From positions 496,001 to 560,000 of the forward strand of contig NZ_FOUJ01000001.1 of assembly GCF_900114835.1 (NCBI RefSeq): a DNA stretch of 64,000 bases, written 5' to 3'. Below, piece by piece: positions 1 to 11,394 of this stretch; the first letter of the stretch is position 1; every line of letters starts with the position of its first letter. The notes under the pieces were generated by a model. That model worked only from the letters and a program-made list of their open reading frames with translations. It was not told where the DNA came from and did no database searches. This DNA is from Methanolobus profundi. Lineage in GTDB: Archaea > Halobacteriota > Methanosarcinia > Methanosarcinales > Methanosarcinaceae. A program made the position numbers and the translations under genes.

Positions 1-300
1 AAGAAAGGAGAAGGTAATGGTCTGGTCAATATTGGGAACATATACTTTACCAAAGGCAAGTTTGAAAAAGCACTGAAATACTTGGAGCGAGGAGTTGTGG
101 TTCATCGTGAGTCTGGAAGTAAGTTAGGAGAGGCAAATGGGCTAGGCAATATTGGAATAATATACTTTAAAAAAGGTGAATTTGAAAAAGCACTGAAATA
201 CTTAGAAAATGCACAAGAAATATATGATTCGATTGGTGCTCACGATTTAGGGGACAAAATGCAAAATATGATTTTGGGACTTTGCCATAATATACAATAG
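1..300 (+). CDS. TPR-repeat protein, C-terminal fragment
   Basis: The reading frame is open from base 1, so the gene begins upstream of the window and only its last 99 residues are visible. They form tandem tetratricopeptide units. The pattern GNGLVNIGNIYFTKGKFEKA, then KALKYLE, recurs 40 residues later as ANGLGNIGIIYFKKGEFEKA. The G-L-x-N-I-G...F-x-K-G core and the 40-residue period match the Kinesin-light-chain/LGN-like TPR variety common in methanosarcinal genomes. Such repeats are protein-interaction scaffolds; the partner cannot be told. The protein ends in a cap helix (YDSIGAHDLGDKMQNMILGL). It converges on pdxT with a 50-nt gap. Confidence 0.82.
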   Translation, partial: KKGEGNGLVNIGNIYFTKGKFEKALKYLERGVVVHRESGSKLGEANGLGNIGIIYFKKGEFEKALKYLENAQEIYDSIGAHDLGDKMQNMILGLCHNIQ

Positions 301-350
301 TAATAAGGCGTAAATTAAAGAACAAAAAAAGTACAGGTCCTGATGCAATA

Positions 351-944
351 TCAGAACAGCTTATCAAGGAAGTACTGGTGAACCCTTGTATCAAATGTAA
401 GTTCAGGATGGAATGCAAGTGCCAGAACATTTCCCTGTTCAGCAGCTACGATCATATCATCGATCTTTGCAAGGACTTTGACATCGTTTCCTGAATCGAT
501 TATTCCGGGTGCTCTGATGAATACTGCATTGTATGGCTCATCAAGGAATGGGAGCTCAAGTTCTGTTTCGAAGGAATCACGTTGTCTTCCGAAAGCATTC
601 CTGTTGACCTTTGTGTCCATGAGCCCGAGAAGATGCTGGTGTGTCTTTGCTACCTGCTCGTCACCGGATGTTGCCAGCAGGATAAGGCCTGCACAGGTTC
701 CCATAATTGGTTTTCCGGCTGTGTTCATATCCCTGATCTCATCTGCGATACCTTCGCGTATCAGCAATTTTCCAAGGGTTGTGCTTTCTCCGCCGGGAAG
801 TACCAGTGCATCACATTCAGGAACAATTCCTTTGTGTTTGATTGTGACAAGCTCGGCCTGTTCACCACGCTGCTCGATAGCTCTTTCAAGAGCTTCAACG
901 TGTTCGGAAACATCTCCCTGAATAGCAATAACACCAATTTTCAT
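351..944 (-). CDS. pdxT: Pyridoxal 5'-phosphate synthase glutaminase subunit PdxT
   Basis: This is the class I glutamine amidotransferase that supplies ammonia to PdxS for pyridoxal 5'-phosphate synthesis by the DXP-independent route. It has 197 residues, the family size. It begins MKIGVIAIQGD, carries the oxyanion motif PGGEST near residue 50, the nucleophile Cys84 in MGTCAGL, and the His179/Glu181 pair in FHPEL. An in-frame ATG three codons upstream exists (953), but the family start is the MKIGV methionine. It lies 50 nt downstream of pdxS on the same strand, so the two are almost certainly one operon and one heteromeric complex (family knowledge). Confidence 0.97.
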   Translation of the reverse strand: MKIGVIAIQGDVSEHVEALERAIEQRGEQAELVTIKHKGIVPECDALVLPGGESTTLGKLLIREGIADEIRDMNTAGKPIMGTCAGLILLATSGDEQVAKTHQHLLGLMDTKVNRNAFGRQRDSFETELELPFLDEPYNAVFIRAPGIIDSGNDVKVLAKIDDMIVAAEQGNVLALAFHPELTFDTRVHQYFLDKLF

Positions 945-994
945 AAAGATCACGTTTTAAGTTAAATGAATAAAAAAGAATAGTTGGGATGGGG

Positions 995-1891
995 TTACCA
1001 TCCACGGTTCTGTAAGATATCTCCTTCGGAGATGGAGTCAACACTGATGCCTTTCATACCTGCGCCGATACCCTTTGATACCTCTGCAAGCACTTTTGGA
1101 TTATCGTAGTTGTTGACAGCCTCGACAATAGCCTTTGCCATAAGTTCAGGATTCTCTGACTTGAAAATTCCTGATCCTACAAAGACACCATCAGCACCCA
1201 TGCGCATCATAAGAGCTGCATCTGCTGGTGTTGCAACACCGCCTGCTGCAAAGTTCACAACAGGAATACGCTGCATCTCTGCGGTTTCCATAACAAGTTC
1301 TATTGGAGCTTCGATCTCACGTGCAACAGCGATGAGCTCTTCCTTGCTCATACCCTTTAACATGCGGATCTCGCCAAGGATCTGCTTCATGTGCTTGACA
1401 GCTTCACTGACATCACCGGTTCCAGCTTCACCCTTTGTACGGATCATTGCAGCACCTTCATTAATTCTGCGAAGTGCTTCACCAAGGTTCCTTGCACCAC
1501 AAACGAATGGTACAGTGAACTCGGTCTTGTCAATGTGGTAGCTGTTGTCAGCTGGTGTGAGTACTTCAGACTCATCGACCATGTCAACACCAAGTGATTC
1601 TAAGATCTCAGCTTCTACAAAGTGGCCGATACGTGCCTTACCCATGACCGGGATCGTGACAGCATCGATTATATCTGCAACGATCTGTGGATCGGCCATT
1701 CTGGCAACTCCGCCTTCCTTTCTGATGTCAGCAGGTACAGCCTGAAGTGCCATAACAGCAACAGCCCCTGCTTCTTCTGCGATCTTTGCCTGTTCCGGGT
1801 TAACAACGTCCATAATTACGCCACCCTTCTGCATCTTTGCAAAGCCGCGTTTGATAAGCTCTGTACCGTGTCTTAATTTCTCGAGTTCCAT
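995..1891 (-). CDS. pdxS: Pyridoxal 5'-phosphate synthase lyase subunit PdxS
   Basis: A (beta/alpha)8-barrel synthase that makes PLP from ribose 5-phosphate (or ribulose 5-phosphate), glyceraldehyde 3-phosphate and ammonia from PdxT. It has 298 residues, full length. The two catalytic lysines are visible: Lys85 in [10 protein letters not shown] and Lys153 in [10 protein letters not shown], matching Lys81 and Lys149 of the Bacillus enzyme. The phosphate-binding glycines ([14 protein letters not shown] and [12 protein letters not shown]) are intact. It is first in a two-gene operon with pdxT. The 85 nt separating it from the gyrA stop is AT-rich and probably holds its promoter. Confidence 0.98.
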   Translation of the reverse strand: MELEKLRHGTELIKRGFAKMQKGGVIMDVVNPEQAKIAEEAGAVAVMALQAVPADIRKEGGVARMADPQIVADIIDAVTIPVMGKARIGHFVEAEILESLGVDMVDESEVLTPADNSYHIDKTEFTVPFVCGARNLGEALRRINEGAAMIRTKGEAGTGDVSEAVKHMKQILGEIRMLKGMSKEELIAVAREIEAPIELVMETAEMQRIPVVNFAAGGVATPADAALMMRMGADGVFVGSGIFKSENPELMAKAIVEAVNNYDNPKVLAEVSKGIGAGMKGISVDSISEGDILQNRGW

Positions 1892-1976
1892 AATATCATC
1901 CTGAATTGAATTTACGAATTTTATGCCTTAGCTACTCAGATTACTAGATAAAGTTAATGCTTAAAAGCATTTACAT

Positions 1977-4487
1977 CTATTCTTCATCCGGTCTTATTCT
2001 TGCCACGCCAACCACTTTGTCGCTGGCACGGACATTCATTATCTTTACACCCTGTGTGTTTCTGCCCTGGACACGCACATCCTTTGCAGGAATACGAATA
2101 ATGATGCCTTCGGAGCTGGTAAGCATGATGTCATCGTCATCATTTACTGCTTTCACATTGATCACCGGTCCATTACGCAGACTTGTTACTATGGTTATAA
2201 CACCACGTCCTCCTCTGTGCATTGATCTGTATTCACTGAACTCTGTTCTCTTACCAAATCCATTCTCGGTCACTGTAAGCAGTGATGCGTTCTCATCAAC
2301 AACATCCAGGCTCACTACCATATCCCCGTCTTCAAGGTTCATTCCACGAACTCCCTTGGCACTACGTCCCATCATACGGACCTCTTCTTCAGAGAATCTG
2401 ATAGCCTTTCCGTGTCTTGAGACCATTACCATGTCCCTGGAACCATCTGTCAGTGCGACATTCACAAGTTCATCATCTTCAACAAGGTTTATGGCGATGA
2501 TGCCCTTCTTACGTGGGTTGCTGAAATCGGAGAGCTGGCTCTTCTTCACAGTACCTGTACGAGTTGCCATAAAGAGATATTCATCCTCCTTGAATTCGCT
2601 CACAGGTATCATTGCTGTTACAAGTTCGCCCTCTCCAAGTTCGAGCAGGTTCACAATAGCTTTGCCACGTGCCTGTCTGCTGCCTTCAGGTATCTCATAG
2701 ACCTTACGCCAGTGTACACGACCCATGTTGGTGAAGAACATTATATAATCATGGGTAGAGGCAACAAAGATGTCCACCACGAAATCCTCGTCCTTGGTGT
2801 CCATTCCGATCACGCCTTTTCCGCCTCTGTGCTGTTTGGAATATGTATCAACAGGAAGTCTCTTGATGTAACCACTGTTAGTGATGGTCACTACCATTTC
2901 CCCTTCAGGGATCAGATCCTCATCTTCGAGCTCTTCGACAGATGACTTTATAGCCGTTCTACGTTCGTCACCGAAACGTTCCCTCAGGTCTGCCAGTTCA
3001 TCTCTAATGATACTATATTTCCTTTCATCGCTCTCGATGATCGCCTTGTATTCAGTTATCTGCTTGAGCAGTTCATTATATTCATCATCGATCTTCTGTC
3101 TTTCAAGACCGGTGAGCTTCTGAAGGCGCATATCAAGGATAGCCTTTGCCTGTACTTCATCAAGTCCGAACTTTGAGATGAGCCCTTCTCTTGCTTCTTC
3201 AACATTCTGCGAAGAACGTATGAGTGAAATGACCTCGTCCAGATGGTCAAGAGCTATCTTTAAACCTTTGAGTATGTGAGCCCTGTCCTCTGCCTTCTTC
3301 AGAAGGAACTGTGTACGTTTAAGGATAACATCGATACGATGGTCCAGATAGATACGCAGGATCTGTTTCAGGTTCAACTCTCTTGGTACATCATCTACAA
3401 GTGCCAGATTGATAATACCAAAAGTTGTCTGCATCTGTGTATGTTTATAGAGCTGGTTCAGTACTACATTTGCGTTGGTACCCCGTGTCAGTTCTATGAC
3501 AACACGAATACCCTCACGATCAGATTCATCACGCAGGTCTGAAACACCAATGACCCTCTTTTCCCTTACAAGGGCTGCGATATCCTCAATGAGCTTTGCC
3601 TTGTTTACCTGATATGGAAGTTCGGAGACAATTATTCTATACTTGTCCTTTTTCATCTCCTCTATCTCAGCAACAGCTCTGATCTGAACCCTGCCACGAC
3701 CTGTCTCGTAGGCTGACTTGATCCCATGCTTGCCCATTATAGTGGCACCTGTTGGGAAATCCGGTCCCTTTACAGCTGTCATGAGCTCGGGAATTGTCAC
3801 ATCAGGGTTCTCGATCATCATCATGGTCGCATCGATGACCTCGGTAAGATTGTGAGGTGCCATGTTAGTGGCCATACCCACAGCAATACCCGTGGAACCG
3901 TTGATAAGCAGGTTCGGTAGTTTTGCCGGAAGAACGACTGGTTCTTCAAGTGAACCGTCGTAGTTGGGACGTGTTGCAATGGTCTCCTTATCGATATCAA
4001 GGAGCATCTCATCACATATCTTATCCATACGCACTTCAGTGTAACGCATAGCTGCAGCGGAGTCCCCGTCAATTGAACCGAAGTTACCCTGTCCGTCTAT
4101 GAATGGATATCTCAATGAGAAATCCTGTACCATTCTTACAAGTGAATCATACACAGCAGTATCGCCATGCGGGTGGTATTTACCAAGAACGTCTCCCACT
4201 ACACGGGCAGACTTCTTGTACGCTTTGTCATAGGTTATGCCGCCCTCTTTCATTGCATAGAGGATCCTACGGTGAACTGGTTTGAGTCCATCTTTTGCAT
4301 CAGGCAGTGCACGGCTTACAATTACACTCATGGCATAGTCCATGAATGATTTTTTCATCTCATCTTCAATGAGGATAGGGACTATTTTTTCGCCGGTATC
4401 TGTTGGCTGGATATCAAAAGGAACTTCATCTTCCGGTGTATCTGGATCATTGTCCTGGATATTTTCATTATCAATATTATCTGCCAT
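1977..4487 (-). CDS. gyrA: DNA gyrase subunit A
   Basis: Breakage-reunion subunit of DNA gyrase, which introduces negative supercoils as an A2B2 complex with GyrB. It has 836 residues. After an acidic 35-residue N-terminal extension come the winged-helix 5Y-CAP domain with YHPHGDT, the active-site Tyr149 in [10 protein letters not shown], the coiled-coil arm, and a C-terminal beta-pinwheel. The GyrA box appears as QHRGGKG, which supports gyrase rather than topo IV function. It follows gyrB by 11 nt in one operon. Gyrase in methanogenic archaea is regarded as an ancient bacterial acquisition (established knowledge). Confidence 0.98.
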   Translation of the reverse strand: MADNIDNENIQDNDPDTPEDEVPFDIQPTDTGEKIVPILIEDEMKKSFMDYAMSVIVSRALPDAKDGLKPVHRRILYAMKEGGITYDKAYKKSARVVGDVLGKYHPHGDTAVYDSLVRMVQDFSLRYPFIDGQGNFGSIDGDSAAAMRYTEVRMDKICDEMLLDIDKETIATRPNYDGSLEEPVVLPAKLPNLLINGSTGIAVGMATNMAPHNLTEVIDATMMMIENPDVTIPELMTAVKGPDFPTGATIMGKHGIKSAYETGRGRVQIRAVAEIEEMKKDKYRIIVSELPYQVNKAKLIEDIAALVREKRVIGVSDLRDESDREGIRVVIELTRGTNANVVLNQLYKHTQMQTTFGIINLALVDDVPRELNLKQILRIYLDHRIDVILKRTQFLLKKAEDRAHILKGLKIALDHLDEVISLIRSSQNVEEAREGLISKFGLDEVQAKAILDMRLQKLTGLERQKIDDEYNELLKQITEYKAIIESDERKYSIIRDELADLRERFGDERRTAIKSSVEELEDEDLIPEGEMVVTITNSGYIKRLPVDTYSKQHRGGKGVIGMDTKDEDFVVDIFVASTHDYIMFFTNMGRVHWRKVYEIPEGSRQARGKAIVNLLELGEGELVTAMIPVSEFKEDEYLFMATRTGTVKKSQLSDFSNPRKKGIIAINLVEDDELVNVALTDGSRDMVMVSRHGKAIRFSEEEVRMMGRSAKGVRGMNLEDGDMVVSLDVVDENASLLTVTENGFGKRTEFSEYRSMHRGGRGVITIVTSLRNGPVINVKAVNDDDDIMLTSSEGIIIRIPAKDVRVQGRNTQGVKIMNVRASDKVVGVARIRPDEE

Positions 4488-4498
4488 TTTTTATCACC

Positions 4499-6403
<1,905 letters not shown>

Positions 6404-6646
6404 TTAAATACAACTCCGTGAAAAATTCATAATGATCACATAAATAATGTTTAATTGAATATATCTAAAACGTACACTAAACAGTCTCTCTAAAATACAG
6501 TCTAAGAAATGTTTGTTTTAAATCTCTCGGTTCTTATTTTCCGTTCAAAACTTACGGCATCTAGTATGCATTCATGCTTATTAAATGTTTATATAAAATT
6601 GATTGAAAAAAGTTAGGAATATAACTATTTACTACTATTTTTTCGC
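6404..6646. other. Intergenic region upstream of gyrB
   Basis: AT-rich, with no convincing ORF. It must contain the gyrB promoter, read toward lower coordinates. Several TATA-like stretches (for example around 6440-6470) are possible, but I cannot pick one with confidence. Confidence 0.5.
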
Positions 6647-6690
6647 CAGATAATAAGAGGTATTTCTGGTTCAGGTCCCCTTATTATCTG
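6647..6690. repeat. 11-bp inverted repeat over the 3' end of the zinc-ribbon gene
   Basis: CAGATAATAAG (6647-6657) and CTTATTATCTG (6680-6690) are perfect complements separated by 22 nt. Two further G-C pairs form inside after one mismatch. The repeat spans the stop codon at 6671-6673. On the minus strand it would form a 3'-end hairpin but is followed by A-rich, not U-rich, sequence. On the plus strand a short T-rich stretch follows. It is probably a transcript-end or protective hairpin; the role is inferred. Confidence 0.55.
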
Positions 6691-7045
6691 CAATTTTGTT
6701 CCGGGACCTGATATCTCCACGTTTAAGTATGTACCACGGCATCCCAATTATCCACGCAAGGAACACGAACAGTGCCCAAAGTCCGGGACGTTCAGAGCCT
6801 ATCTTTTGTGCATCAACATAGACAAGGAATACACTTCCAAGGAATACCAGAACGAACAAAGGTGGAAATAGCAACGAGACAAGTCCGACTATGAACACTA
6901 TCACGAACGTACTGTCACTATGCATTTCCGGTGATCTTTCAGATGCTTTTGCCAGATATGCGATCATCTCCTCTGATCTCGCCCCGCAACTGCTGCAATA
7001 AGCAGTTCCTTCTGGTATCTTTTCACCACATTGTCTGCAATACAT
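6671..7045 (-). CDS. Zinc-ribbon membrane protein
   Basis: A small membrane protein of 124 residues from the ATG giving MYCRQCGEKIPEG; an in-frame start six codons upstream (7063) is less likely because the zinc ribbon normally sits at the very N-terminus. The ribbon is CRQC...CSSC. Two hydrophobic segments follow (about residues 50-75 and 90-108), and the tail is basic. The architecture matches the widespread zinc_ribbon_2 plus TM proteins of unknown function. No enzymatic motif is visible. It lies 35 nt downstream of the next minus-strand gene and may be cotranscribed with it. Confidence 0.8.
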   Translation of the reverse strand: MYCRQCGEKIPEGTAYCSSCGARSEEMIAYLAKASERSPEMHSDSTFVIVFIVGLVSLLFPPLFVLVFLGSVFLVYVDAQKIGSERPGLWALFVFLAWIIGMPWYILKRGDIRSRNKIADNKGT

Positions 7046-7080
7046 TATGATCACTTTCTGCATGGAAGAATTGTCAACAT

Positions 7081-7851
7081 CTATTTTCTTTTCAGACCAG
7101 GATGATTCGGACTAATATCCATCACCTGTCCACTTAATTCCTGCATCACCCTGTCCAGCAGATCATCGATCTCCTCAACTTCTTCCTCATTGATCATGGA
7201 TGAATAGATATCTCTTATAGCCATAAGACTGGCAACTGCCAGAGCAAGGGAAATGGACAGCACATCAACAGTTACTTCTTCACGATAATCGAAATCACCG
7301 ATCGCTCTTTTTATTCCCGGATGTGCTGCATTTGAGATGAGTATATAGAAGTCGTCGACCTGTTCTTTCTTATCGCCTGTATAAAGGACCTCACGTATCC
7401 TTGATGGTCTGAGCCAGTGATGCCTGTTCTTCAGTTCTCTTTCCTCGTCCTCTGTAAGAGTACCAAGCTGCTGTTTATGGAAAATGTATGCCTCCCTGTC
7501 GGTCATGTGAAGCAGGTACATCTGTGTGATTCCTTCAAAAACTGTTCTCAGGTTCAGGTAAGCAGGATTGTTCAGGCCGATACATGCTAATTTGTAGGCT
7601 GCTATCAGATTGTGGTTATTTCGCTCGAAGAGTACCGGTATTATCGACCCAGGACCCTCGGGATGTTTACCTGTTCTTTTGAACTCATCAACAAACCCGG
7701 CATTAAGAACCGTCGTAAGGTGGAACAACAACTCGATCGAATCCTGTAAGATGTCCAGCTTGGCAGCGTGTTCCCTGAAGATGATCTCTTTCCTGTAGAG
7801 AAAGGTTGATTCAATGTCGTTGTAGTCACGTCGTGTTTTGCCGGGGTGCAT
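7081..7851 (-). CDS. Hypothetical helical protein (DUF5677-like?)
   Basis: 256 residues, soluble and predicted mostly helical, with no signal peptide or clear membrane span. The core NPAYLNLRTVFEGITQMYLL followed by a conserved-looking H/K/Q-rich helix and RHHWLRPSRIREVL recalls DUF5677/DUF6988-type proteins, in which an R-x-x-x-E motif sits on the first core helix. That resemblance is by eye only. The C-terminus is acidic (NEEEVEEIDDLLDRVMQEL). I do not know its function. The start ATG at 7851 follows an AAGGA-like element. Confidence 0.72.
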   Translation of the reverse strand: MHPGKTRRDYNDIESTFLYRKEIIFREHAAKLDILQDSIELLFHLTTVLNAGFVDEFKRTGKHPEGPGSIIPVLFERNNHNLIAAYKLACIGLNNPAYLNLRTVFEGITQMYLLHMTDREAYIFHKQQLGTLTEDEERELKNRHHWLRPSRIREVLYTGDKKEQVDDFYILISNAAHPGIKRAIGDFDYREEVTVDVLSISLALAVASLMAIRDIYSSMINEEEVEEIDDLLDRVMQELSGQVMDISPNHPGLKRK

Positions 7852-8053
7852 GGTGGTGGTCCTTGGTTTGTTGCTTTTTCTGTGGGTATGACATGTATAT
7901 TGTTTTCGTTATTGCTAGTCATGTAAGTAAACGTTATTATATTTGTTATTAATATGGTAGTTTTACACAGCAAAATTAATAATAGTTTTATTTTTGTGAC
8001 AAAAATAATTATGTAGAGTATATATTTCTACATGAAAATGAGAAGATTTTGTC

Positions 8054-8084
8054 AGTAAATGATTGTAAATTGTAATCATTTACT
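8054..8084. repeat. 11-bp inverted repeat at the WD40 gene stop codon
   Basis: AGTAAATGATT (8054-8064) and AATCATTTACT (8074-8084) are perfect complements with a 9-nt spacer. The right arm contains the stop codon of the minus-strand WD40 gene. The hairpin would sit exactly at the mRNA 3' end. There is no long U-tract after it on the minus strand, so a terminator role is plausible but not proved. Confidence 0.55.
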
Positions 8085-9336
8085 CATAATAAGCATCCAA
8101 AATCTCTTCAAAATCATAGATGAAGACCATTCCTGATTTGTAATCAAATTGTTCAGCATACTGTGAGCCTCTCTTTGCATTCAATGCTAGCACAAGATAT
8201 TTGCCATCGTCTGAAAATGTACCTGCTGAAAAAGATCGGGTAAAATTAAGTTTTAAACTTCTGCTACTCACAATTTTTCTTTTTGAATCAGTATCCCATA
8301 TGATCAATCTGGCAAAATCCATGCTCATGATGTATTTTCCATCCCTTGACAGTGCAGTGGAGTAAGGCGGAAGTTCCAATCCTCTCAGGCGGTACATTTC
8401 CTCATAAGAGCTCCCATCCCAGACTATTACTTCACTGAGACCCAAACTACCTGCAGCAAGGATTTTCCCATCATCGGAGAACTGAAGATCAGCAACCGCC
8501 CTTTCCTCTAAAGTTCTGACAATATCCCCACTTTCAAGATCAAAGAAAACTATTCTGTCAGGGTTGATACTATTGGCAAAACTTGCAACCAGATATTTTC
8601 CATCAGGCGTGAATGTGATCGAGGTTGCTTTGTAATTGTCACTTGTAATTGAATTCACCACTTCACCAGTTTCAATATCCCAGAAAGTTATTGTGCATCT
8701 CTCGGGGTCTGCAGTCATTTCTGTACAGGCAGCATAGATAGTTTCGTCCGGGGAAATAGCAGTATCTTCTATAAAAATATCGTTTATCTGATGCGTCCTG
8801 AAAGTTCTGCTGGCAACACCTATGCTGTGTGTCATGTTGTAAAGTGTCAGATGTGACGCTGGAATTTCATCATACGCCCAGGATTCGTCGTTATTGGAAC
8901 CTACTAGGTAATAGTTACCAGTCATAGAAAATTCAGTGTCTATAATGTTGCGATGTGGTTCATGATCTTCTACCGTAGCACTGCTTCCATCATTCATCAC
9001 GTGATATCCATAGAAATCGTCACCATCTTTAGTATCCCAGAAATTGACTGTACGTCCTGTACTACTTATAACAAACTTCCCATCAGGAGATATATCGATA
9101 TTTTCCACGCCACTTCCCTCTACATAGGATGTCTTAAAAGGTTCAAACTCTTCAAGTGATTTAGGAGGAGAAACAAAATCATATATGAATGCTATAAACT
9201 CGGGAATTATGGGTAACTCATCAAGTGTTTTTTCAGTGGAGGTGAAATCCCAGGCACCTGCGATGATTCCTGGTAACAGGGACATTATGACTAACAACGA
9301 AATAATCATGCTAAGGGCTTTTTTCTTTTCTGGCAT
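8080..9336 (-). CDS. Secreted or membrane-anchored WD40-repeat protein
   Basis: 418 residues. An N-terminal hydrophobic segment after a lysine-rich start (MPEKKKALSMIISLLVIMSL) acts as signal or anchor. The remainder is a run of beta-propeller blades with recurring SPDGKFVISS, TPDGKYLVAS, SDDGKILAAG, SRDGKYIMS and SDDGKYLVLA turns, each followed by a W-D- or F-D-type strand end. About seven blades fit, enough for one closed propeller. Such proteins are usually extracytoplasmic interaction platforms; the partner is unknown. It is divergent from the DUF2115-like gene across a 278-nt gap. Confidence 0.85.
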   Translation of the reverse strand: MPEKKKALSMIISLLVIMSLLPGIIAGAWDFTSTEKTLDELPIIPEFIAFIYDFVSPPKSLEEFEPFKTSYVEGSGVENIDISPDGKFVISSTGRTVNFWDTKDGDDFYGYHVMNDGSSATVEDHEPHRNIIDTEFSMTGNYYLVGSNNDESWAYDEIPASHLTLYNMTHSIGVASRTFRTHQINDIFIEDTAISPDETIYAACTEMTADPERCTITFWDIETGEVVNSITSDNYKATSITFTPDGKYLVASFANSINPDRIVFFDLESGDIVRTLEERAVADLQFSDDGKILAAGSLGLSEVIVWDGSSYEEMYRLRGLELPPYSTALSRDGKYIMSMDFARLIIWDTDSKRKIVSSRSLKLNFTRSFSAGTFSDDGKYLVLALNAKRGSQYAEQFDYKSGMVFIYDFEEILDAYYE

Positions 9337-9448
9337 GGTGATAAACTCAAAAGTTGTTGATCAATTGTAGATAGGTTCATGAACATTAAAATCTTATGTA
9401 AATAGATATTTAATGTAAACTGATTATATTTATTTTATTGTGCATTTG

Positions 9449-9533
9449 ATTGAAGTTGGACTTAAAATGGAAATGAATTACTTCATTTTCAATGGTAAAA
9501 CTTCAATTTAGTATAACTGATTTATTGAAGTTT
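9449..9533 (+). promoter_or_regulatory. Three-part ATTGAAGTT repeat: alternative hairpins or operator
   Basis: Three arms are visible: ATTGAAGTT (9449-9457), AACTTCAAT (9499-9507) and ATTGAAGTT (9524-9532). Arm 2 can pair perfectly with arm 1 (9 bp, 41-nt loop) or with arm 3 (10 bp including flanking bases, 16-nt loop). The arm 2-3 hairpin is followed by T-rich sequence (9534-9550). A TATA-like TTATATTT at 9425-9432 lies about 20 nt before arm 1. This resembles an anti-terminator/terminator switch in the leader of the gene at 9615. Three copies of a DNA operator would also explain it. Confidence 0.45.
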
Positions 9534-9614
9534 GTATTTCATTCTTTTTCCTATTACATTCCCCTCCACTGAATAAACACTTATGTACTTTCACCCAAGA
9601 TTATTCCTAACACC

Positions 9615-10109
9615 ATGAACCGCTCAGACCTTCTAACCGAACTCAAAAAAGAGACTCGCTATATCTCCAACGAAGACCTGAGCCTTGCCAGAGCAGCCAT
9701 CATGGAAGCTGTGGAACACGTCCCGGAGCCATACAAGACGATATATTCATCGGATTATTTCACTTTCCTTTACGAGAACTTCCTCAGGTTGAAAGGACAT
9801 AGGGATGCCGGGATCGAAGAAGAACTTGATCAGGAGGAATATGGCTCCCTTCTGAATAGCATAAAGGACAAAAGTTATTCTGAGGACAGAAAAAGGGAAG
9901 CTCTGACCAGATTCACAACTCTTGTACTTGCTTATCTTGTCTTCATAGTTAAAGAGCCGCTGCATCCGGTCGGGATGGTCTTTCCGGGTGGTATGAGGAT
10001 AACTCAGAAGGAAATGCATTATTATTGTCCTGTAAAGGATAAGCAGGCAGAGACCAATATATCATTCTGTGAGTTCTGCATCTGTAAGGACAATTCTGAA
10101 CTGGAATGA
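9615..10109 (+). CDS. DUF2115-family (UPF0305) protein
   Basis: A soluble archaeal protein of 164 residues whose overall pattern I associate with DUF2115: a helical N-terminal two thirds, then the PLHPVGMVFPGG...YYCPVKDKQ block and a cysteine cluster near the end (C-x-F-C-x-C-x-FC-x-C-like spacing, residues about 140-158). The four cysteines could bind a metal or an Fe-S cluster, but no function is established for the family. The C-terminus is complete. The upstream leader holds the unusual three-arm repeat at 9449-9533. It converges on the NapH-like gene. Confidence 0.75.
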   Translation: MNRSDLLTELKKETRYISNEDLSLARAAIMEAVEHVPEPYKTIYSSDYFTFLYENFLRLKGHRDAGIEEELDQEEYGSLLNSIKDKSYSEDRKREALTRFTTLVLAYLVFIVKEPLHPVGMVFPGGMRITQKEMHYYCPVKDKQAETNISFCEFCICKDNSELE

Positions 10110-10333
10110 CAAATTGAATAATTTGAATAACTTTACCGATCCCGAAGGGTCCGGCGAAGCCAGCATTTTCCCACAAGATTAAAAAATAAGCTGTATATTC
10201 CCAGATTTTTAGTATAGCTTCTTTGAAGAAGAGTAGGGACGTGCCGCCTTCGGCGTATGGTTATTTTGTTTTTAGATTAGAAATGGCTTTTCTATCTGAA
10301 AAATAAAAATAGAAAAAAGTGCCTGAATCTGGT
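10110..10333. other. Convergent intergenic region with short GC-rich hairpins
   Basis: No ORF. It holds CTTCTTTGAAGAAG (10218-10231) as a near-perfect palindrome, and CGCC-ttc-GGCG (10245-10255), a short GC-rich hairpin that stands out in AT-rich DNA. The second is followed by T-rich TTATTTTGTTTTT on the plus strand. It may end the transcript of the upstream plus-strand gene. Confidence 0.4.
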
Positions 10334-10957
10334 TCAGGCTTTGAATGCCAGTGCCTTTGTTGGACATGCTGTGATGCATCTTCCGCACTTGATACAGTCT
10401 GGCTTATCATTGTTGGTGTGGACATCGAGCTGCATTGGGCAGACCTTCTCACACTTGTTACAGTTGATGCACTTTGATTCATCTGTCCTGAGCTGGTATT
10501 TCTTACCACCGATCAGGTTCTGGACGGTTCCCATTGGACAGAAGGTACACCATGTACGTGGGCTGATGCCTGCACCTGTGACCAGTGCGATGGTTGTTGT
10601 AACAAGGCACATGATAACAAAGACCATACCGATCTGGTTGATCAGCCCCTGGGTGCTGAGGAGTCTGTAACCCATGAATCCCATCATAAGCATGAAGATA
10701 GGTATCCTGACCCAGTAGCTTCTGAGGATCGCTGGTATCTTTTTATTGCGTGTTATTTTCCCTACCCAGAAATCATTGAAACTTCCTCTGGGACAGAGAT
10801 TTCCGCAGAACCATCTTCCCCGGGAGATACTTGTTATAAGTAGCGTTGCGAATACGAGCAGCAGGAAATAGCCCAGAAGTGGGAACCAGAGTCCTGCAAT
10901 TGATACAATAATAACGAGAATTCCAAGGTATGGAGTAATTTTTAGCACATTTATCAC
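10334..10957 (-). CDS. NapH/MauN-type polyferredoxin membrane protein
   Basis: A 207-residue integral membrane iron-sulfur protein. Hydrophobic spans cover roughly residues 10-45, 75-92 and 97-118. Cysteine motifs are CGNLCPRGSF and CTFCPMGT, the paired Cx3CP-like motifs of NapH/YccM proteins, followed by two C-terminal [4Fe-4S] ferredoxin motifs, CINCNKCEKVCP and CIKCGRCITACP. The family passes electrons at the membrane; the donor and acceptor here are unknown. The adjacent HTH gene (11013-11375), on the same strand and 55 nt upstream, is likely its regulator and may be cotranscribed. Confidence 0.88.
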   Translation of the reverse strand: MINVLKITPYLGILVIIVSIAGLWFPLLGYFLLLVFATLLITSISRGRWFCGNLCPRGSFNDFWVGKITRNKKIPAILRSYWVRIPIFMLMMGFMGYRLLSTQGLINQIGMVFVIMCLVTTTIALVTGAGISPRTWCTFCPMGTVQNLIGGKKYQLRTDESKCINCNKCEKVCPMQLDVHTNNDKPDCIKCGRCITACPTKALAFKA

Positions 10958-11012
10958 CCTTTTTGTTTTTCTTTATGAATTGTAAGTGGTATTTTGTAAA
11001 TAAGGACCGGTC

Positions 11013-11375
11013 TCACTGGTTCTCATCCGCCCATGACCGGAGTTCGCTGTCAACCCTCTTGACCCAGCTGTTGACTATCTCCATGATAAGTTCGTGGATG
11101 TCCTTCTTGCTGCGGATCTTGTAGACGAAGAAGTATCCACCGCCGTCCATGTTGTTCTGGGAACGGATGAGTATCTTCCTTTCAAAGAGTTTCTTTACAC
11201 TCCTCTGTACTGTTGAGAGGTTAAGTCCGAGTTCCTCTGCTATTGTTTCTGTCGTAAGCCAGTCCTGTCCGTATTGCAGGAAGTACTTCAATATCTGAAG
11301 TTCGGCTTTCGTAAGGTTCAAACCACACTTGATCACAGCTTCGATCTCAAACTCTTTACAGGCAAAATCTACCAT
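11013..11375 (-). CDS. Winged-helix transcriptional regulator (TrmB/MarR-like)
   Basis: 120 residues. The central winged helix reads LTKAELQILKYFLQYG, then TTETIAEELGLNLSTVQRSV as the recognition unit, then a beta wing GGGYFFVYKI. The C-terminal helix probably dimerises. There is no sensor domain; Cys6 and Cys17 at the N-terminus could be redox-active, which is speculative. The start ATG follows a strong GGAGGTATCAA Shine-Dalgarno. Three AGTACT copies surround its own TATA box (see 11397-11471), suggesting autoregulation. The neighbouring ferredoxin gene is the likely target. Confidence 0.85.
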   Translation of the reverse strand: MVDFACKEFEIEAVIKCGLNLTKAELQILKYFLQYGQDWLTTETIAEELGLNLSTVQRSVKKLFERKILIRSQNNMDGGGYFFVYKIRSKKDIHELIMEIVNSWVKRVDSELRSWADENQ

Positions 11376-11394
11376 TTGATACCTCCATTATTCG

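Noticed and set aside
1957-2700. Long open frame antisense to gyrA
   Set aside because: A frame in the shadow of a well-supported gene, with Ser/Thr-rich low-complexity composition and no family motifs. The same applies to 13092-13865 antisense to metY.
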